Shown: positions 57,001-64,000 of the stretch, in pieces
Layout of the letters: the number at the start of each line of letters is the position of its first letter
How positions within the stretch are numbered: the stretch's first letter is position 1
NCBI RefSeq assembly: GCF_030936135.1
Contig: NC_082598.1
Span: 16,868,687 to 16,932,686, forward strand
From: Gavia stellata
Lineage: Eukaryota > Chordata > Aves > Gaviiformes > Gaviidae
Direction: 5' to 3'
DNA length: 64,000 nt
Translations under genes and position numbers: made by a program
Notes under the pieces: model-generated
Seen by the model: the letters and a program-made list of their open reading frames with translations, nothing else
Told to the model about the DNA's origin: nothing
The model's database searches: none

Positions 57001-59917
57001 GAGAGAAACAGGAAAAATTGCACTTCAGAAGAAATGGTGATGTGGGATATCTATTTTGCTTCACAAAAGTGTTTCTTTTGTGGCTTTTTGCAGTTAAAAG
57101 ACTGACTTCTGAATTTGCAACTGTCATTAATCTTTATGTTGCTAATCTAAAGCAGTGAAAGCTTGAATAAGCTAAGATGCATACCGTGGCCTTCAGAGTC
57201 TTTTCGTTTTGGAGTTCTCTAAAATTTGTAAATATGAAATAGGGGGGAAATAAGTGGGACAGAATTACCATGTTTTCGCTCCCCCCTGCCATCTCTACAT
57301 CTGTTTTGATCAGTTTGCATTTGCAAAGCTGTCCTGTGAACTTCTCAGATTTTACACTTGCTTTTCAGGGTAACTATAATCTTACTGCAGATTGCTACAT
57401 TTTAGGAACCGCCACAAGGCTTCCCTCCAAAACTGTGGTAAATTTGAGGGCGAGAAGGATAAATCAGCACTGTGACTCATTTTTCAAGTGTTAAATTTTG
57501 CACATTTATTGAAATTGCCTTTTGCTTTCTTAGAAATTAAATCTGTTCTTATGTTATCAGCATCAGATACCTTTAACAGAGAAGAGAAAACATACCTATT
57601 GGAAACTTCTTACTGTGTACCTCTGTTCAATTAAAGTGTAAGATTTTTAGACGTGCAGTAGTCCTTCAGGTGATGGAAGTTATCAGTTTAACTTGAAGCT
57701 AAACCAAAGGCAGATTAATGAAACTCACTTAAGCAGCCCTAATATTATCTCCTCATAAATTTATTGAAAAACAAATTACTACTTTCCTACTGGATGCAGC
57801 AGAGTAGCTACAGTGTAATGTAGTATGAAGTATTATGCTTACAGTGATGTCAGCTTGCAATCTTGAATTTCCTTTTTGAAGTTTAATACATTTTTCATTT
57901 TCTTAATTTTTCTTTTAACTAACGTGTACTTTTCTAATATCTTGGTATTTTCATTTTTACTTTCCAGACTGCTATTCCCTAAAATTATATAACCATGTAC
58001 TGCCACAAAATTATTTTAATGTATATTATTATCTTTTCTTTTCAAGGCCGTTCTTCCCTCTTCCCAATAGATGATGGTTTGCTGGACGATGGTCATAGTG
58101 ATCAAGTTGGAGTCTTGAATTCACCTACCTGCTATTCAGCTCATCAGAATGGAGAACGAATTGAGCGTTTTTCTCGGAAAGTGTTTGTTGGAGGTCTTCC
58201 ACCAGATATTGATGAAGGTGAGCTGCCTGGAAACTAAGCAAACTAAGTTTGGAGGGAGAGAGAAAGAGATTTTGAAAAACCTAAGTGAAGTAGTAGAAAT
58301 AATCCACCCAGCAAAATAATGTTGTGGTGTAAAAGGCTACAAGTATATTTTTTTTCTATGAGAGTTGATGGATATGTTGAGCTTAATATCATTTGATGTC
58401 ATCCATCTCTTTTAGTTTTGAGATGGTTCAGTTGTCTCTGATTCTGCACTTGCAGATTGTAGAGTTGCATGTGATGCCTGGAATTTGTGCTCCTGCTTAC
58501 CTTGCATATTGCTTTCAGATACATCTTAGCCCTTCACAGTGTCCTCTATCTGTGCCTGCTTTATTCATAGAAAACTTCTGCTAGTAATTGAATTTCAGAT
58601 TCTATTTTACTATTACCTGAAGCTCTCGGAAGTGGTTTAGAAAGGTTAATATTATTCCTGTTCATAAATAGAGGAACCTAAGGCAGAGGAAGGTCAAGTG
58701 GCAGAGCACTCTGTGATGCATTAAACATAGAATGTACCACTGAAGCCCAGATTGTTATGTGATGCAGTTGGAATTGCTTTGTACAATAGTGCTGATTTGA
58801 AATAATCATGCTGTTTAATATTAGGTTTCTCCTGTACAGATAAATGTAAATTACATGCTAGCTTTGTGATGTAAACAGAAGTCCTTTTGCAAGGTTCATT
58901 GTAATCCTAGAGTAGCTTGCAAACCAAATAAGTTGAATGTGGTTGATTAACTTTCAGACATGGAAAGACCATATTTTTATTTCATCTTCATTGTGATGCT
59001 CTCCTGCAATGTACTAAGGGATTTGTTGTAATATACTTCAGCTTTTTTTGATGCACTTTAGCTTCTAATTCAAATGTGCACTGTTGCTTTTTAATACAAC
59101 TGGTAAACAAAGGCACATGGAAATGTATTTTCTCTCTTTCCTGCCTGTTTATGCTGGTGGCAGGATGTGACTGAAAGAAGTGGAGCATATTTGTGTTTGA
59201 TGAGTTACTGCTCTTGTAGAGTTTAGGGTGGTTTAATCTTTTTCTCATGGCCAAGGTTCATACAGTTTGAGAGGAAGGAGTGGCTGGGATAAAAAGACAT
59301 CACGAAGTTGTGCAGGGGGCATAGTAGATCTTGCAACAAGACTATTCATGGTTATGTTAGAAGCACCTCTAAATAGGCAATTTTAAGTTTCTGTGCCTGA
59401 TCTGTGCATGGTATCTGCTGGAAACTGCTAGCATACTTATTGTGGTGGTACTTATAATATGAGTATCTACCTACAAAGCTTTGAGCTGTACATCACTAAA
59501 CAGTAAATTGCTTCGATTGCATTCAAACCAGATTCTGAACTTAAGGAAGTACCACACCAGTTTTCACCACTGCCTTTAGTTGCCCATATGGATCTGAAAT
59601 GCTTCTGTTATTAAGCAATAAAAACCAAATCTAAGCTTAAAATAACCAGAAAATGTGACGTAAATATTAAAACTTTGGAAGATTTTTTGTTCATGAAAGT
59701 TGGAAATTTTGTTCCTCTTTTTCCATGAAATGTCAACCTTTGCTAGAAACAAAGGTCTTTGCTTGATAGTACTTTTTCGTTGAGTTATGTCATTTATTTT
59801 AATTGCAACTGTTATACCTGTTTTTAGATGAAATTACTGCTAGCTTCAGACGGTTTGGGCCTTTGGTAGTAGACTGGCCTCACAAAGCAGAAAGCAAGTC
59901 CTATTTTCCACCAAAAG
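22641..59917 (+). CDS. CPEB2: CPEB2, cytoplasmic polyadenylation element-binding protein 2 (partial, seven coding exons)
   Basis: CPEB2 is an RNA-binding regulator of mRNA translation in the cytoplasm. The CPEB2-4 subfamily binds U-rich elements in 3' UTRs and controls poly(A) tail length and translation initiation or elongation, notably in neurons and germ cells. Joined exons are 22641-24080, 26932-27210, 37951-38041, 47003-47053, 54181-54204, 58047-58217 and 59828-59917; all introns are GT-AG and all phases agree (0, 0, 1, 1, 1, 1, 1). The product in the window is 715 full residues: low-complexity N-terminus (1-480), conserved linker (481-673) and the start of RRM1 (RNP2 VFVGGL at 674-679). 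RRM1's RNP1 motif, RRM2 and the zinc-binding C-terminus lie outside the window. Assignment to CPEB2 rather than CPEB3 or CPEB4 rests on the linker, with 'PLLKQSPWSN', 'RRTGNMGIPGTMNQISPLKK' and 'SYPHPGTDNLLMLN', which I recall as CPEB2-specific. I am very sure of the gene and less sure of the first codon. Confidence 0.96.
23952..23978 (+). repeat. CPEB2: (CAG)9 polyglutamine tract in CPEB2 exon 1
   Basis: Nine uninterrupted CAG codons encode nine Gln (residues 438-446 from ATG 22641). Other Gln-rich stretches near 22917, 23041, 23098 and 23194 are interrupted or shorter. A pure CAG run is a likely site of length variation between individuals and species. Confidence 0.95.
24081..26931 (+). other. 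CPEB2: CPEB2 intron 1 (2851 bp)
   Basis: The donor is GTACCG and the acceptor ends in CTTCTTTTTAG. The first 850 bases belong to the CpG island and are over 70% GC; the remainder is AT-rich. The exon 1 frame stays open for 53 codons into the intron (stop at 24240-24242), so intron retention would add an Arg/Gly-rich tail, but the low complexity of this stretch argues against a real coding extension. A run of eight G followed by GT repeats lies near 25675, and 26400-26520 is very AT-rich. Confidence 0.9.
26932..27210 (+). CDS. CPEB2: CPEB2 coding exon 2
   Basis: 279 nt, 93 codons, phase 0 at both ends, residues 481-573. It starts with 'PLLKQSPWSN' and ends with 'NNSNTLLPLQ'. It carries the CPEB2-4 signature stretch 'ISPLKKPFSGNVIAPPKF' and 'PKSWIEDNVFRTDN', a conserved part of the regulatory linker between the disordered N-terminus and the RRMs. 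The acceptor is TTTTTAG and the donor is CAG|GTAAGG. Because both ends are phase 0, a cassette of whole codons can be inserted after it, as known for mammalian CPEB2 isoforms. Confidence 0.96.
27700..27865 (+). mobile_element. MIR-like SINE fossil in intron 2
   Basis: The block 'gatttgggttcacctcctga' near 27755, then 'cttatgtgactttaagtcac' near 27788, 'agcctcagttacctg' near 27818 and 'gtaaaatg' near 27834 follows the order of the MIR core SINE consensus (tRNA-derived box, then 'GACCTTGGGCAAGTCACTTA', 'CCTCAGTTTCC' and 'GTAAAATGGG'). It is strongly diverged, as expected for a Mesozoic SINE. Confidence 0.6.
32514..32532 (+). repeat. Poly(G) run, 19 nt
   Basis: Nineteen consecutive G in an AT-rich intron, followed by G-rich sequence. 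In the transcript this could form a G-quadruplex. Homopolymer length may be inaccurate in an assembly. Confidence 0.9.
34631..34817. repeat. Near-perfect 84-bp inverted repeat with 19-nt loop
   Basis: The left arm 34631-34714 and right arm 34734-34817 are reverse complements with one mismatch (83 of 84 by my count); pairing extends two more bases outward. The loop contains a 16-nt sequence, TAGTCCCAAGAATTAG (34714-34729), that is repeated directly after the right arm (34818-34833). The intron transcript would fold into one long hairpin. No terminal motifs of a known transposon were recognised. Confidence 0.95.
36942..37028 (+). other. Candidate cassette exon in intron 2 (unproven)
   Basis: This 87-nt segment is flanked by an AG (TACTACAG) and a GT (CAG|GTAGAA). 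It is open for 29 codons in the frame that would join exon 2 to exon 3 in phase 0/0. The product is hydrophilic, with 'DNSKIKARLQDSFK' inside. It is part of a longer open frame, 36888-37127. The pyrimidine tract is poor and the donor only fair, which would fit a regulated cassette or no exon at all. Confidence 0.25.
37951..38041 (+). CDS. CPEB2: CPEB2 coding exon 3
   Basis: 91 nt, residues 574-603 plus the first base of Gly604. It encodes 'DRNRMYDSLNMHSLENSLID' followed by 'IMRAEHDPLK', a stretch strongly conserved across CPEB2, CPEB3 and CPEB4. The acceptor is CTTTTAG and the donor AAAG|GTATGT. The exon enters in phase 0 and leaves in phase 1, which forces correct joining to the phase-1 exons downstream. 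Mammalian CPEB2 has Ser where this sequence has Asn at the third residue (my recollection). Confidence 0.96.
38042..47002 (+). other. CPEB2: CPEB2 intron 3 (8961 bp)
   Basis: AT-rich intron with donor GTATGT and acceptor TTCTTTTAAG. Simple-sequence features are a mixed A/G run near 42620-42640, an AT-rich palindromic stretch near 44468-44530 and a 19-nt poly(G) run at 45736-45754. No coding exon, RNA gene or clear transposon was recognised. Confidence 0.85.
45736..45754 (+). repeat. Poly(G) run, 19 nt, followed by short GACGG repeats
   Basis: Nineteen consecutive G are followed by ACGGGG, ACGGG and ACGG units up to about 45770. It has G-quadruplex potential on the transcript strand, and its length may vary. 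Confidence 0.9.
47003..47053 (+). CDS. CPEB2: CPEB2 coding exon 4
   Basis: 51 nt, phase 1 at both ends, so it can be skipped or included without a frame change. It encodes 'RLSYPHPGTDNLLMLN' (residues 605-620) after completing Gly604. The acceptor is TTTTAAG and the donor ATG|GTAAGT. CPEB3 has a related 'HHPGTDNIMALN' stretch at the equivalent place. A decayed second copy of its 3' end and donor lies about 152-154 bp downstream. Confidence 0.95.
47163..47265 (+). repeat. Decayed tandem duplicate of exon 4 end and donor
   Basis: The segment repeats 47011-47110 at roughly 70-75% identity. Shared blocks include GGGACTG (47026 and 47178), AATGG followed by AAG (47050 and 47204), GCTAATCTT followed by AACAG (47060 and 47214), and TCTAGCTTA with a following AAATCTGA-ATG. 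In the copy the donor GT has become GC (ATGGCAAGA) and the exon frame has a TGA, so it is probably not used. Confidence 0.65.
50909..50988. mobile_element. 80-bp palindromic element with LTR-like ends and 5-bp TSD
   Basis: Two 37-nt arms, 34 of 37 complementary, surround a 6-nt loop (ACAGCC). The ends are TGTCGTGGTTTAACC and its complement, i.e. TG...CA termini. Exactly AATAA stands on each side (50904-50908 and 50989-50993), as expected for a 5-bp target-site duplication. The arm sequence resembles the start of a common avian ERV LTR as I remember it. It looks like a minimal fold-back insertion built from two opposed LTR ends. Confidence 0.75.
54181..54204 (+). CDS. CPEB2: CPEB2 coding exon 5: 24-nt microexon
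   Basis: 24 nt encoding 'ARSYGRRR' plus the first base of Gly629 (residues 621-628), phase 1 at both ends. It is flanked by acceptor TTTGCATGCAG and donor GAG|GTAATT. The same microexon is known in CPEB3 and CPEB4 ('YGRRRG') and is preferentially included in neurons; the pyrimidine-rich, TGC-containing sequence just upstream fits neuronal microexon control (SRRM4-type UGC motif, inferred). Skipping joins Asn620 to Gly-Arg-Ser-Ser without frame change. Inclusion produces RRRGRS, a basophilic kinase consensus (RxRxxS) that is absent in the skipped form. Confidence 0.95.
54205..58046 (+). other. CPEB2: CPEB2 intron 5 (3842 bp)
   Basis: Intron with donor GTAATT and acceptor TTTTCTTTTCAAG. It contains the (CAA)n/poly(A) simple repeat at 55495-55570. 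The block about 55670-56430 is pyrimidine-richer than its surroundings and has long plus-strand frames, which suggests an old, minus-oriented purine-rich insertion I cannot identify. Confidence 0.85.
55495..55570 (+). repeat. (CAA)n and A-rich simple repeat
   Basis: Nine or so perfect CAA units (about 55517-55543) are embedded in A-rich sequence with further CAAA units. Confidence 0.92.
58047..58217 (+). CDS. CPEB2: CPEB2 coding exon 6: linker and start of RRM1
   Basis: 171 nt, phase 1 at both ends, residues 630-685 after completing Gly629. It starts 'RSSLFPIDDGLLDDGHSDQV', continues through 'SAHQNGERIERFSRKVFVGG' and ends 'LPPDIDE'. VFVGGL is the RNP2 motif (beta-1 of RRM1), which carries an aromatic RNA-contacting residue. 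The acceptor is TTTTCAAG and the donor GAAG|GTGAGC. Reading past the donor gives only a short extension to a stop, so the donor is used. The sequence is nearly invariant in CPEB2-4. Confidence 0.97.
58218..59827 (+). other. CPEB2: CPEB2 intron 6 (1610 bp)
   Basis: Donor GTGAGC and acceptor ACCTGTTTTTAG. It contains a diverged, minus-oriented MIR-like SINE (about 58640-58760). No other gene or RNA was seen. Confidence 0.88.
58640..58760 (-). mobile_element. MIR-like SINE fossil in intron 6
   Basis: On the plus strand the order 'atattattcctgttcataaa' (near 58650), 'gaggaacctaaggcagagga' (near 58671), 'ggtcaagtggcagagca' (near 58691) and 'gaagcccag' (near 58743) follows the reverse-complement MIR consensus ('GATGAGGAAACTGAGGC', 'AGAGAGGTTAAGT', 'GGCAGAGC'). 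A deletion removes part of the middle. Confidence 0.6.
59828..59917 (+). CDS. CPEB2: CPEB2 coding exon 7: RRM1 helix 1 and strand 2
   Basis: 90 nt, phase 1 at both ends, residues 686-715 plus the first base of Gly716. It encodes 'DEITASFRRFGPLVVDWPHK' and 'AESKSYFPPK', that is alpha-1 and beta-2 of RRM1, identical in character to all CPEB2-4 proteins. The acceptor is TTTTTAG and the donor AAAG|GTAAGA. The next exon should begin with Gly-Tyr-Ala-Phe (RNP1 of RRM1). I do not find it before position 64000, so the CDS is cut by the window. Confidence 0.97.
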
Positions 59918-62900
59918 GTAAGAGAGTTGGAAGGTTTTGACCTGTCACTGAGTGCAAATCTTACTCTGGGAAGCTGTTTCATCTTTTTCCAAAAGGTATA
60001 ATTTACAATCCCTGTGATCAGTTAATTCTACAGTTTCAATGCAGGTTTAGACATTGTTCCTTTACATAACAAGTCTAAAACCTGAGAGTGTTGTTCTAGT
60101 GTTGTGCCTGGTTCAGTGCTAGACTCCTGAAGGATCTTCCATATTCTGATTTCCCATATATCAGATCAGCGTTATGTAGTTCTATGTGTCATTAATCCTA
60201 AGTTCTGTATTTGCATTTTTATCTGATTTCCAAAACTGAAATTTGGTCAAATTTTTAAGACTAAATCTTAGATAAAAATTTTTTGTAAGAAGTTACAGGC
60301 AGAATTCAGAAGGATGCATTTGGGTATCTGAGCAAGATAATCAATGTTATGTTTATTTCAGTTTTAGGATGTGAACTTCCTATTGAAACACTAATTATCT
60401 TTTCTGATAAATGATGAAATACTGATTTTTAACTATTTCTAGTGTTGCTATTAGACTAGATTTTTAATACCACTTACAAAGTGTTGGAAAAGCCATTCTG
60501 TACATTAAGTAATTATGTAGCATATCTCTGTACATGTACAATCATATATTGGTACATAAGAAATAAATGCAAAAATCTGATCCAGATATGAAAGCAATGC
60601 AGAGATTATTCATTTTGTAGAGAATGCAGTAATTCATTCCTTCCCTGGAAGTGACGAAAGTAGGCACAGTGCCTTTATAAACTGATTCTTACCTTATTTA
60701 TCTGACAGTCTGTGCTTGGGTAAAGACAGTATTATTATCCCAAATGGTCCTCTAAAGAGTAGGAAAAGGAATTGAAAGTATTTGAATAGTATTTATGAAC
60801 ACTACATGAAAATTCTAAGACAAACAAAGAGACTTTGGCCTTTTTGATTGTCAGCCTGATACACAAAGCTACTGTCAAGTTAAATTTGATTAACCTAAGG
60901 AGTGCATCTCTCTTCATAAATTACCAGGAGAAATTCTTGAGGAACTCTTTGAGGAAGATGCATCTCACAGAGTCTGTGATGAATACATAGAAAAGAGAAT
61001 ATGTAATATATTCTTACTTGAAAGGAATGGATTTGGGCATTCATTTCCAAGGAGATACTCCTGTCTCAGCATCTGAACATCTTAAGGATATATTTCCAGA
61101 CTTTCTCATTTAATAAAGCTTTTTTAATAGTTCGAATATTTACAATTACCACAGTAAAAAATAAAAATAAACAAATCTGTATTGTAAGAAGTCGTTCTTA
61201 AAAGCAGAGAATACAGATAGAAGAACCAGTCTGTTGATCTAATTAATTCAGGAAACACTTGCGAACTAAATGTTAAGTTGATTTCCCATGGTTAACTGAT
61301 CCTTACTTGAAATTTAATAGCACTTAACTGTTCTTCAATCTTAAAACTTTATCCTAATTTTCAGTTTACAACATCATTCAATATTGTTTTGTAATGTAGC
61401 CTAACACACTTAAAATACAGTGTAGGTTTCTCTTTGTAGATACTCTGGAAATATAGCTTACTATTAACTGTTGAATATTACTGTGTTTATGTCTGTTTTT
61501 TTCAGTGCAGTAGATATGACCCGTAATTATTTTGTAGAAATATTTCTTAAAAATGTGTCTGTCTTAAGTATCACTGGCATGTGCAGGCAAGAACCATGTA
61601 TACATACATTTAATAAGATGTCTGAAACTGCTAAAGATAGGCTAAATACTAAAAAAGCTTTGAGATTGATCAGTAATTAGCAATTTAGAAAAATATACTA
61701 TACTAACCCAAGGAGTTAATTTTTTTTTTTTTTTTTTAATCTCCAATTGCTAATTTGTTACTCTGCATGGAGTCAATTCAGCATATATATTTTTTGTTTG
61801 TTCAGTCTCATTAGAGACTTGACATAATATTACTTTCCAGAGACCTCTCAGAATTATCCAGTTCTGGACTGATTTACGTAGTAGTCTGTGGTGAAGACAT
61901 ACAGCCTGCTTTTTTTTTTTTTTAAGTCTTGTTCAGTTTTCCAGGCTGTGGTTCCTTCCAGGCTCTCTGCTAACAGAAAGTCCTGAGGGAAGGCCAAGTT
62001 CATAATAAGTATTTTCTTGCTTGAAGAAATGCAAAAAGTGTCCTGATCCATCAAGGCTGGCTGCCTCCTGAGAAACACCAACTGCTTGTTCTTAACTAAT
62101 TACATTTTGTATTGGTCCACCACAAAATTAGGCCTGAATAAAACAGGAATTCTAAAAACTTCATGCTAATCTTACAGAGAAACTCTCTTCTGAAGCAGAA
62201 AAAAATTATTCTGTTGAGATCAAAGTACAAAGTCTGTAAGTGATCTGCCAACTGTAATGGAGAATTCCTTCCTTTCTGACTTGCCACTGTTTATCATAAC
62301 TCCTGTTATTACATAGTTGGCAAATATGCTTGTTTATGAAACAACACACATGTCCAAAGCAACTTGCTGAGGTGAGGACTCCTTCTTATGATAATGAAGT
62401 TCTCAAAGAAATGGTGCCATGAGGGTTTGTAAATCCAAAGAAGGCCTTTCAAAATATGCCCAGTTGTTTGTGTGCTCTGTACTATTTATAGTCCGTATCA
62501 AACAGAGGATAATGTGATTTAAACAGGACAGTAACCCCAGCCTTTTATAATTGTCTGGGTGTTTCTGTTGCCTTCTGTCACTGCAGTTGTGCAGTAGCTT
62601 TGTTTATTCAAAGTTCTTATCTGCTAATATAGAACTAACTGAAAAAATTCGGTTGAAAATGTTCTGTGTCTAGTTTAAGAAGCAAAATCCCAGGTCCGTC
62701 CAAGTTCTGTTTAACTTGTTACCAGCTTGTTTGATCACACCAGGTAGTATTGAACTCTGCATTCAGACAAGTAACTGTAGGTGTCTTCATGTGTGATTAG
62801 TGTCTAAATTTCCTTTAATCAATGTGAATCTGTCCAATACAGTTAGTGTTGGAGTACAGAGGGCTATTCAGGTCACCGTAACATAAGCACATTGAGCTTG

Positions 62901-64000
62901 ATTCATTTACCCAAACCAAGGATATCTAAAAGATTTACATAGGTCCGGTAAGTGTGGCATGGCACCTATTGAAGCCCTGCACCATTCTGGAGCAGCTGTA
63001 AGTTAGGCAAAGTACTACAGAGGATAAATGGTGCTAGATGCCTCCGTGTCCTGCTTGGTCAGCTGAGCAACCGTCCAGTCACCACTGACTACCTTAACTG
63101 GATCTCTGTACTACAGTAGGAGCTTAAACACAATCACTGCAGAAATATGGAAGTAGGTGTTTGGATCTTGAAGTGAATCCTGCTCCCCCCTACTGAAAAG
63201 TGCCTCAGCTTATAGCTACATTACAATTGTATCAGCCTGCATTTTTTCACTTCAAGTGTATTCTGAAGTTAATTCTCCATCAAAGATGACTAAACTGAAC
63301 AAGTGAAAGATTTATGTTTTAAAGATTAAATTTAATTAGTATGGTGATAAGATCTCTTTAAAGAGGAATAGATTAAATGTTGTGTGTCCTTCCCAAATGT
63401 GAAGTATTGCCATCATAATATGTAGATCCATTATCTGTATTAACCTGCAGTTTAGACTGATTCTTTCTGATTTAAGCTTAGGCGCAGCATTCTGTGGGCA
63501 AGAATTGCACTGCACTGAGGTGATTTAGTCTCCTCTGGGGAGAGTCTGTCAGGACAGTAGAGGAACCAACCCCAAAACAAAATACAGCTGTACTGACTGA
63601 CATGGACAGTGCCATGCTGGCTTGCACTGATTTTTCTTGACTCCTTCTCTAAGCCACTAGTGATAGGAGTTAACTAGAGTTTGATAGAACTTAAAGCGGC
63701 TCTGTGGTTTCTACGCAGAGTATGCATAGCAGAGTTGGTGTCCTTTCTCCTTCTGGTAAACTTCCATATTACTACGAAATAAAAAAATTATACCTTGCTC
63801 AGAAAATCACGTTAGCTACCAATGTGAATCTAGTCTAGAACGCTTTGCTTTTGATTTGTTCTTGTAATAAATACAAAAAATGAAAAGGTTTAATTTGGTA
63901 ATACAGCTAGGACTCTTAGCTGATGGGCTTTCTGTTTCCAGTGCTGACCCAATACATTAAAAAGAAAAAAAATACTTACTTCCTTGGTCTTATTTCATTA
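59918..64000 (+). other. CPEB2: CPEB2 intron 7, incomplete (at least 4083 bp)
   Basis: Donor GTAAGA; no acceptor followed by the expected RNP1-coding sequence is present. It contains T-runs at about 61721-61738 and 61911-61923. The stretch 62340-62660 is moderately GC-richer and unbroken by simple repeats and might be a conserved noncoding element, which cannot be judged from one genome. No RNA gene or transposon was recognised. Confidence 0.8.

Noticed and set aside
1..64000. CRISPR arrays, operons, prokaryotic mobile islands, tRNA or rRNA genes
   Set aside because: None present; the intron/exon structure, CpG island and CR1 elements show a vertebrate nuclear genome.

Overview
This is a vertebrate nuclear window, almost certainly from a bird. 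The reasons are CR1-type LINE fragments, a short element whose ends resemble an avian LTR start, and one large intron-rich gene that I recognise as CPEB2 (cytoplasmic polyadenylation element-binding protein 2). The gene runs left to right and leaves the window at the right edge. There is no bacterial-style gene organisation, CRISPR array or operon; almost every open frame other than the CPEB2 exons is a chance ORF in intergenic, intronic or GC-rich DNA.

Layout. Positions 1-21100 are AT-rich intergenic DNA with at least two clear CR1 LINE pieces (about 1895-2895 and 9280-9955), a fainter CR1-like 3' relic (about 11690-11915) and another interspersed repeat (about 20600-20870). I see no protein-coding gene there. 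Positions about 21120-24930 form a strong CpG island with GC boxes, an octamer motif, a CRE-like site and two TATA-like boxes. It contains the promoter and the large first coding exon of CPEB2. From 24081 to the right edge the window is CPEB2 introns 1-7 with six further small coding exons.

The seven coding exons join in frame: 22641-24080, 26932-27210, 37951-38041, 47003-47053, 54181-54204 (a 24-nt microexon), 58047-58217 and 59828-59917. They encode about 715 residues: a long low-complexity, Gln/Pro/Ser/His-rich regulatory N-terminus, the conserved linker, and the first part of RRM1 (RNP2 motif VFVGGL). The rest of RRM1, RRM2 and the C-terminal zinc-binding domain (roughly 230-240 residues by family comparison) lie beyond position 64000.

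Points most worth a second look are: a near-perfect 84-bp inverted repeat in intron 2 that looks like a template-switch event; an 80-bp fold-back element in intron 4 with TG...CA ends and a 5-bp target-site duplication; a decayed tandem copy of the end of exon 4 with its splice donor; an in-frame, phase 0/0 87-nt candidate cassette exon in intron 2; and the microexon, whose inclusion creates an RxRxxS kinase motif.
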